This document shows, in pieces, positions 58,303-64,000 of a DNA stretch of 64,000 bases (its first letter is position 1; each line of letters opens with the position of its first letter). Under the pieces are notes generated by a model, which saw only the letters and a list, made by a program, of their open reading frames with translations, was not told the DNA's origin and searched no databases. A program made the position numbers and the translations under genes. This stretch comes from Paenibacillus_AB hodogayensis (GTDB taxonomy: Bacteria; Bacillota; Bacilli; Paenibacillales; NBRC-103111). The stretch is taken from contig NZ_BAAAYO010000001.1 of assembly GCF_039536325.1 (NCBI RefSeq), positions 744,001 to 808,000 of the forward strand. The letters run 5' to 3'.

Positions 58303-61300
58303 ACGCCCCCCGATCTGATCTCGTACCGGATCGGTTCCAAGTTCGGAAACACTTCGATGCGGTTACCGGCTTTATTGACGAGCGTGATACTCTTGAGCCG
58401 AATCGTTCCTTCCGTCACAAACACCTCAAAATTTTTCTGGGCCATGAGCGGAATGAGGACCAACGTTTTGCTTCCCGGGAACGGGGCAATATTGCCCGGG
58501 TCCGAAACCGGATCGGATGTAGCATATTGAGTGATGACATAGGTCAGCTCGCTCCCGATCCCAGCCTCGCTTTGGATAAGCTGCGAGCCCAGCACGCTTT
58601 CGCTGACGCTCCGGTCAAAAATAAACGTGCCCGGCTGAACGCCGACATTGTCTTCATAGCCTTCATACCAGCGAATGCCGTTGCCAAGCTCGAGATGAGC
58701 CTCCGCCGCGTAGAAACGATCGGCCTCATTGGCAAAGTCGGTCAGGACAAGCCCCAGCTTGAACATCTCGTTGCCTTGGAGCTGCAACGTTTCGGTCGTA
58801 TTCACCGGCTGTCCGTCCTGGATAAGCGACAATGCGGCCTTCTTCTGTGACGGGCTGACCGAAGCCAGCTTGTAAATAACCGTAACGGTCGTCACATTCC
58901 CGGCTTTATCGGTGGCGGTAACCAAATACGTGTTCGTTCCTTCCGCCAGATCGTTCACCGGAAACTCGAGCGTCGCCGTCGCGCTTGGACTCGTTTGCTT
59001 CTGAAGCAGCGCCGACAAAGAGTCTTTATACAGCCGGACGACAGCCCCTTCTTCGGCTTGAACTTTTATCGTCTGTGCAGGCGTAGATACCGGATACGGA
59101 CTTCCGATCGGCTCCATGACGCGAAGCTCCGGAGCGGCCGTGTCCAATACGTATACGACCGTTCTCTCCGATACGTTGCCGATAACGTCGGTAGCCGTCA
59201 CCCGGAACGGATTCAAGCCTTCGACCAGACCGAGACTGGTAAATTCAACTGGCCCATTGGCCGTCCCGGTCAACGTATCGATCGGGCTGAAGTCGGAGCC
59301 TTTGTACAACCGGACCTGCACGCCCGCACTCGTCTGCGCCCGGATGGACTGTTGCGGCGAATTGACGTAGAAGGTCTTGTTCGGCTCGTCGGCGTCGAAC
59401 GGATGAACGATCGTCAGCAACGGACCGCTCGTCACGAGCACGAGCCAGAGCGTCTTCGCAGACGTATTGCCCGCGGCATCGGTCGCGCTTACGATGAAGG
59501 TATTCATTCCTTCCGCCAGTTGATTCACCGTCAGCGTTATCGGGGTTGCCCCTTTACCGACAGCCGTTTGCAGCGGCGTACCGTTCATCGTGCCGGCGTA
59601 TAGTTTGACAGTAGCGCCTTCCTCCGCTTGCAGCTCGATCGTCTGCTGGCTGGAGGAAACGTAAGTCGTGTCGTTCACCGGGCTGTTAATTTGCAGCGAC
59701 GGCGGCACGGTATCAAGTATGAACGTAACGGATTGCGAGGCCGTATTGCCAAGCGCATCCCGTGCCGTGACTTTGAAAGCGTTCGTGCCTTCCGACAAGT
59801 AGTCGTAAAGCGCAAAAACGATGTTTTCCGTCCCGGTTCCCTGCTTGCTGGCAAGAGGCTCCGCCGAATCTCCTTTATACAGACTGACTGTGATTCCTTG
59901 CGCAATCTCAGCTTCGATCTTCTGTTCCTTCGAACGGACATAGTTCGTCTCGTTCGCCGGCTGCTTGATAACGAGCGAAGGCGCCGACGTATTCAATACG
60001 AACTTGACAGATTTCGCGGTTACATTGCCCGCTGCGTCCGTTGCGGTGAGCTTGAACGTATTCAAGCCTTCCGTCAGGCTCACTACGAACGTAACCAGCG
60101 TAGTCGCGCCTAGCCCATTTTTCGTTGCAAGAGGTGTTGCCGCTTCTCCCTGGAACAGCTTCACCGCTGCGCCTTGTTCCGCATAAACGGTTATTTCCTG
60201 GGTAATCGTATTCACCGTATACAGGTCGGTCGACGGATAGACGACAGTCAGTTCCGGAGGCGTCGTATCCGGAGGCGTAACGCCGCCGCCACTGTTGCCG
60301 TCATCATCGCTGCCTCCGCCTCCGCCCGGCGCGCCGCCGGAATTGCCGCCGCTCGTCGGGGAAGAACCGCCGCCGGACGTACCTGGGCTATTGGGCTGCT
60401 GCAGACGCTGCTGATCCTGCAAATACCGTTCGCGCTCGGAAGCGCTCAACGAATTCAGATAAGTCTCGCTTGCTTTTTTCTGCTCCTGTTCCTTGGCGGC
60501 CTTGTTGGCTTCCTCCTGCTTCTTCCGTTCGGCCGACAGCCTGTCCAACAGCTCGCTCAACTGCTTGGCCTTATCCTGCTGGCTCTGAATCTCTTGCTTC
60601 CGCTGCTGCTCGCGCTGCTCCAGCAGCTTCTTCATCTGCTCCTGTTTGGCTTGCTTTACGCTTGGGTCCAAGCCTATCGAAGTGTCGAACGGCTTCACGT
60701 TATTCAGATCGATCCGCTCGCCGGTTATAGTGGCGTTCGCCTTCTCGATCAGCGACTGGACCTCAGCCTGCGAAAGCTTATTGGACTGTATGGCTTCCTT
60801 GGCCACATTGGCCAGCAAGTTCGTCAAATTGTCGCCGAATTGCTGCTGCACGTCCGGCGAATCGAGCTTCAAGCCGGTTTGCGGGTCGATCTCCTTCTTG
60901 CCATCGGCCACGTCCCGGATAAATTGTTCGTTTTCTTCGCGAATTTGCTGAATCGTTTCGAGCAACGCTTTAATAATCTCTGGCGATGCGCCGCTCACGA
61001 ATGTTCCGATATCCATCGGCGTGATGTTATCCGACGAATTTCCTTGCGGCTGACCCGGCAGTACGTTAATCTGCTGCCCGGGATATACGTTTGCCGACCC
61101 AGAGCCGCTGCCGTTGGTGGCGTTCGTTTCCAATATGCCGGAAGCCATCAGCGCAAACAATTGGCCGTATTTCGTTTCGATGTAGCCATTGGAGCCCCGG
61201 ACACTCATTACGGCCGTTGGGGTCTCCACGGCAAATTCGTCGTCGGCGTTGACCAGCTTTTTCACCTTGAACCAGAGCGAGCCGGCCCACACTTTCAGCT

Positions 61301-61637
61301 TCGATTTTTTGCCGCCTTCCCCGGACTCGAACAGCGACGAGATGTACAGCTCGGTGTTCGGTCCGATCGTCACTTCATCGTCCTGATCGACAACCTTCAA
61401 AACGATGCTGGAACCGTCTTCGGTGCGAATATGGTCGCCTTGGTTCAAGCTCATGTCTTCAAACGCGCGATATTCGGCCGAGCCTCCCGACTTCATAATC
61501 ATGACGGTTCCTTCGACGCTCGCCACGATCGCCGCCCGGCTTTCCTTGGCGGACGCCTCTCCGGCCAACAGATTGGACAGCAGGCCGAAAAGCAGCGTCA
61601 AACATAACACCGCCGGCAATAAGGATCTCTTCTTCAT
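58299..61637 (-). CDS. FecR-domain, five-Ig, cohesin-like surface protein
   Basis: A 1112-residue exported protein. Signal peptide (SLLPAVLCLTLLFGLLSNLL); FecR domain (about 33-190: VEGTVMIMKSGG, GDHIRTEDGSSIVL, VETPTAVMSVRGS); helical region and a Gln/Lys/Glu-rich coiled coil (about 320-415); Gly/Ser-rich linker; five Ig-like repeats of about 90 residues (about 465-930), each ending like EGxNTFxVTATDAAGNxT; and a C-terminal 180-residue domain (932-1112) whose strands, as in EMFKLGLVLTDFANEADRFY and IRLKSITLVNKAGNRIEV, match a cohesin fold. No wall anchor. Second gene of the operon; it starts 47 bp after the cyclase gene. Confidence 0.82.
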   Translation of the reverse strand: MKKRSLLPAVLCLTLLFGLLSNLLAGEASAKESRAAIVASVEGTVMIMKSGGSAEYRAFEDMSLNQGDHIRTEDGSSIVLKVVDQDDEVTIGPNTELYISSLFESGEGGKKSKLKVWAGSLWFKVKKLVNADDEFAVETPTAVMSVRGSNGYIETKYGQLFALMASGILETNATNGSGSGSANVYPGQQINVLPGQPQGNSSDNITPMDIGTFVSGASPEIIKALLETIQQIREENEQFIRDVADGKKEIDPQTGLKLDSPDVQQQFGDNLTNLLANVAKEAIQSNKLSQAEVQSLIEKANATITGERIDLNNVKPFDTSIGLDPSVKQAKQEQMKKLLEQREQQRKQEIQSQQDKAKQLSELLDRLSAERKKQEEANKAAKEQEQKKASETYLNSLSASERERYLQDQQRLQQPNSPGTSGGGSSPTSGGNSGGAPGGGGGSDDDGNSGGGVTPPDTTPPELTVVYPSTDLYTVNTITQEITVYAEQGAAVKLFQGEAATPLATKNGLGATTLVTFVVSLTEGLNTFKLTATDAAGNVTAKSVKFVLNTSAPSLVIKQPANETNYVRSKEQKIEAEIAQGITVSLYKGDSAEPLASKQGTGTENIVFALYDYLSEGTNAFKVTARDALGNTASQSVTFILDTVPPSLQINSPVNDTTYVSSSQQTIELQAEEGATVKLYAGTMNGTPLQTAVGKGATPITLTVNQLAEGMNTFIVSATDAAGNTSAKTLWLVLVTSGPLLTIVHPFDADEPNKTFYVNSPQQSIRAQTSAGVQVRLYKGSDFSPIDTLTGTANGPVEFTSLGLVEGLNPFRVTATDVIGNVSERTVVYVLDTAAPELRVMEPIGSPYPVSTPAQTIKVQAEEGAVVRLYKDSLSALLQKQTSPSATATLEFPVNDLAEGTNTYLVTATDKAGNVTTVTVIYKLASVSPSQKKAALSLIQDGQPVNTTETLQLQGNEMFKLGLVLTDFANEADRFYAAEAHLELGNGIRWYEGYEDNVGVQPGTFIFDRSVSESVLGSQLIQSEAGIGSELTYVITQYATSDPVSDPGNIAPFPGSKTLVLIPLMAQKNFEVFVTEGTIRLKSITLVNKAGNRIEVFPNLEPIRYEIRSGGV

Positions 61638-61684
61638 TCTCCCATTTCTCCCTTGTACCTTTGGACTAATTTATTTATCCTTTG

Positions 61685-63541
61685 TCAGACCGATTTCTCG
61701 GCGTGCACCTGGTAAATCGTAACCGGCAATTCCTTCCCTTTTACTTTTATGTCGCCCATCCCTTCGATGTCGAACAGATGGCTTACCCGTTCGTACACGT
61801 TGTCGCTGATTAAAATTTGCCCGGGCTTTGCATTCGACTCCAGACGGGCCGTCAGGTTGACCGTATCCCCGATCGCCGTGTAATCGAGCCGCAGCTCCTC
61901 CGACCCTATATTGCCTACGATCGCTGGACCGCAGTTAATGCCGATGCCGAAGCGGACGGTGAAGCCGAGCTTTTCCATCAGCCTTTCCTCCAGCATCGCG
62001 GTCTGCTTTTTCATCTCGAGCGCGGCGCGTACCGCCATCTCGGCATGATTGTCGTAGCGTACCGGCGCGCCGAAGATCGCCATGACGCCGTCGCCCATAA
62101 ATTTGTCCAGCGTACCGTTGAACTTGAAAATCGCTTTCGTGCATACGTCCAAATATTCGTTCAGAAACTGGATGACCTGCTCGGGCTCAAGCTTCTCCGA
62201 CAGCGTCGTAAAGCCGCGGATATCGACGAATATTAAGGAAATGTCCATCCGTTCGCCGCCCAGCTTCACTTCTTTGCCAGAGGCAAGCATCTGGTCGACG
62301 ACCGCTTTGGGCACGAACCTGCCGAAGATACCGGTCACCCGGCTGCGTTCGCGACGTTCCGCCAAGTAATGACTGATGATCGAGCTTATGTATAACAAAA
62401 TAAGGGCCAGCAGCGGATAAAAAATCGGCAGATATAGATGAAGCGCTTCGTTCGCCGCAATAAAAACGACGATATAGAGAACCATCAGACCGATAAACCA
62501 GAACAGGGACGTCCGACCTTTGAACCGTTCGAACAAAAAACCGCCCAGCAAGACGATCAGAGCCAAAATAGCGATGCCTGCCGGCTTGCCAACCTCCGAC
62601 CAGAACTTGTTCTCCAGTATCGATTGGACCATGTTGGCGTGAATTTCGACCCCGAACATTTTGATCGATTTGCTCATCGGCGTCATATATTCGTCCTGCA
62701 GTCCTGTCGTGAACGGTCCAATCAGCACGATGTCGTTCTCGAACATCCGGGCGTCGACCTTGTCGTTCAGCACGTCGCTGAAGGAAAACGAATCGTAGCC
62801 TGTTTTCAAATCCTTCTCTTGCCGAGGGGATGTGAAATATTGCGTAATGACCTGGTTTCGCCCGTTCACCGGGATGATCTCCGAGCCGCGGTACCACTTG
62901 CCCTCTTCGGCAGCCCAGCGAACCTTCTCCCGGTCGCCTAACGCAAAATTGGCCAGCTTGACGCTGAACGCCTCCACGACCGATCCGTTTTTCTCGGGCA
63001 AACCTACGATCAGCCTTCTTACCTTGTCGTCATTATCAGGAAAAACGTTAACGTGGGCGAGCTGCTTCTGAGGCGCGTTGACGGCTGAGGTCGGAACCTC
63101 AATCCGATCGTACTCAAGACTATCGTTCGCCTTCTGCTTGGCGGGGAAGTTGAAATTGACGGGGAGAACGACGTTGTCGTATTTGGCCATCACTTGCGCC
63201 AAAGCCCGATCCTGCTCGGGGTCCTTGCTCGGCTCGGGAAGCATGACGTCAAGCCCGATCGCTTTTGCCTTGCCCTGCTCCAGCTTCTCGATCAGCTTGG
63301 CATAGACGGTGCGATCCCACGGAAACTGGCCGATCGCCTCCAAGGACTTGGAATCGATCTTGATGATCTTGATCTTCGTGTCCGGCTCGCGTTGCATGAC
63401 GCTTTTGGAACCGAGCGCATCGCGGAGCGGATTCTCGATGTAATGAAACGTCCCGCCCGTTCCGGTCGTATACGTGAACACGGCAACCAGGAATACGGCC
63501 AGCATGGCGATGACCGTCGTTTTCCAGTTCATTTTACTCAA
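61685..63541 (-). CDS. CHASE2-domain adenylate cyclase (class III)
   Basis: A 618-residue membrane enzyme. One N-terminal helix (8-27), an extracellular CHASE2 sensor (about 35-315: FPWDRTVYAKLIEKLEQGKA, AIGLDVMLPEPSKD), three membrane helices (about 320-395) and a class III cyclase domain (about 425-605). Metal-binding Asp residues lie in FVDIRGFT and MGDGVMAIFG. Lys in LDKFMGDG and Asp in DYTAIGDTVN are the adenine-selecting pair, so cAMP is predicted. The TTG start follows GAGGAGGATCAAGA. It heads the four-gene operon from a good sigma-A-like promoter. Confidence 0.9.
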   Translation of the reverse strand: MSKMNWKTTVIAMLAVFLVAVFTYTTGTGGTFHYIENPLRDALGSKSVMQREPDTKIKIIKIDSKSLEAIGQFPWDRTVYAKLIEKLEQGKAKAIGLDVMLPEPSKDPEQDRALAQVMAKYDNVVLPVNFNFPAKQKANDSLEYDRIEVPTSAVNAPQKQLAHVNVFPDNDDKVRRLIVGLPEKNGSVVEAFSVKLANFALGDREKVRWAAEEGKWYRGSEIIPVNGRNQVITQYFTSPRQEKDLKTGYDSFSFSDVLNDKVDARMFENDIVLIGPFTTGLQDEYMTPMSKSIKMFGVEIHANMVQSILENKFWSEVGKPAGIAILALIVLLGGFLFERFKGRTSLFWFIGLMVLYIVVFIAANEALHLYLPIFYPLLALILLYISSIISHYLAERRERSRVTGIFGRFVPKAVVDQMLASGKEVKLGGERMDISLIFVDIRGFTTLSEKLEPEQVIQFLNEYLDVCTKAIFKFNGTLDKFMGDGVMAIFGAPVRYDNHAEMAVRAALEMKKQTAMLEERLMEKLGFTVRFGIGINCGPAIVGNIGSEELRLDYTAIGDTVNLTARLESNAKPGQILISDNVYERVSHLFDIEGMGDIKVKGKELPVTIYQVHAEKSV

Positions 63542-63585
63542 TCTTGATCCTCCTCTAGGAAATACGGTTGCCTCTACCTGAGTCT

Positions 63586-63614
63586 ATTGTATGATGGGTG
63601 TCGGTTTATGGCAA
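63586..63614 (-). promoter_or_regulatory. Promoter of the cyclase-scaffold operon
   Basis: On the minus strand, -35 TTGCCA (63609-63614) and -10 TACAAT (63586-63591) are 17 bp apart, 45 bp before the TTG start. Confidence 0.75.
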
Positions 63615-63659
63615 TGAAAGTTTAAGCACTTATGGCACATTTAACAATTCCGGGACCGC

Positions 63660-63688
63660 AAAAAAACCTTTTCCCGAGAGAAAAGGTT
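63660..63688 (-). terminator. Terminator after fer
   Basis: On the minus strand AACCTTTTC pairs with GAAAAGGTT and is followed by TTTTT. It separates fer from the cyclase operon promoter. Confidence 0.9.
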
Positions 63689-63704
63689 GGGTTTGGCATT
63701 TTTA

Positions 63705-63938
63705 TTAGTTAAACGGAGCATCGGCGATCTTGATCGAATCGGTCGGACAACCGTCGGAGGCGTCTTGCAGATCGTCGTACAAATCTTCCGGAATTTCCGT
63801 TACGCCGGTATTGCCGTCGCCGTCGAAAATCACTTCCGCAAGACCTTCGTCGTCGTAGTCGTAAATATCAGGGGCAGTCGCGCCGCAAGCTCCGCAGGCG
63901 ATGCATGTATCTTTATCTACCCATGTGTACTTTGCCAT
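63705..63938 (-). CDS. fer: [4Fe-4S] ferredoxin
   Basis: A 77-residue acidic ferredoxin of the Bacillus Fer type. The cluster ligands are in TCIACGACG (CxxCxxC) and the distant GCPTDSI cysteine. The opening MAKYTWVDKDTCIACGACGA is nearly that of B. subtilis Fer. It carries electrons to cytochrome P450s, desaturases and other partners. The start follows GAGGAGGAATTATTC. It is monocistronic. Confidence 0.95.
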   Translation of the reverse strand: MAKYTWVDKDTCIACGACGATAPDIYDYDDEGLAEVIFDGDGNTGVTEIPEDLYDDLQDASDGCPTDSIKIADAPFN

Positions 63939-64000
63939 GAATAATTCCTCCTCGATTAATAACTCTATTGTCCACTATAATACAAAAACTTATAAAGTTC

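Noticed and set aside
60174..61607. 477-codon rightward open frame over the FecR-domain gene
   Set aside because: Leu/Arg/Gln-rich shadow of the coiled coil and FecR coding sequence on the other strand.

Overview
The window looks like a piece of a Gram-positive, endospore-forming chromosome of the Paenibacillus/Cohnella kind (family Paenibacillaceae). The grounds are strong AGGAGG-type ribosome binding sites, frequent TTG/GTG starts, sigma-A-like promoters, tiny YjcZ-type sporulation-associated membrane peptides, a Bacillus-type Fer ferredoxin, xanthine phosphoribosyltransferase, a small alarmone synthetase, and secreted proteins carrying copper-amine-oxidase-N stalk domains. There is one 52-base run of N (40801-40852). 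No rRNA, CRISPR array, IS element or integrase was seen.

Left part (1 to about 35.2 kb): accessory-like, rich in regulators paired with their targets. In order: a GntR-controlled phosphodiesterase/tyrosine-phosphatase operon; a secreted beta-helix protein; a TetR/esterase/SnoaL group; an Rrf2-thioredoxin-reductase-like-thioredoxin redox set; ArsR-aldo/keto reductase; AraC divergent from a stand-alone GAPDH; a second aldo/keto reductase; a drug-resistance-like cassette (DHA2 efflux pump, TetX-like monooxygenase, MBL-fold hydrolase, TetR) behind a 39-bp inverted-repeat operator; a MarR/DHA1 efflux pair; a two-component system divergent from a three-gene membrane/SGNH operon; TetR with a YhgE-type membrane protein; a Fur-controlled siderophore-binding lipoprotein with a Btr-like AraC regulator; SDR and butanediol-dehydrogenase-like genes with a divergent LysR; and a MerR-TraB operon. 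A tRNA-Leu(CAG) at 35.2 kb marks the change of character.

Right part (35.2 to 64 kb): higher GC and more housekeeping-like. It holds xpt, a YkvI-type transporter, a DMT transporter, a GT4 glycosyltransferase, a membrane GGDEF protein, two RsmF-like rRNA methyltransferases, an RsuA-type pseudouridine synthase, a HAD phosphatase, YjcZ peptides, a thioredoxin-like protein, DUF309, a RelQ-like alarmone synthetase next to pyrD, an L,D-transpeptidase, and fer.

The most unusual locus is the operon running leftward from 63541 to 55193. It encodes a CHASE2-adenylate cyclase, a 1112-residue FecR/coiled-coil/five-Ig protein ending in a cohesin-like domain, a secreted protein ending in a dockerin-like EF-hand (genes overlap by 4 bp), and an NHL-repeat protein with a stalk domain. 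It has one clear promoter and one clear terminator. Together this looks like a cell-surface scaffold coupled to cAMP synthesis. A second unexplained signal is a family of short palindromic repeats (GTACAAAGTC...GACTTTGTAC), four copies at three intergenic sites.
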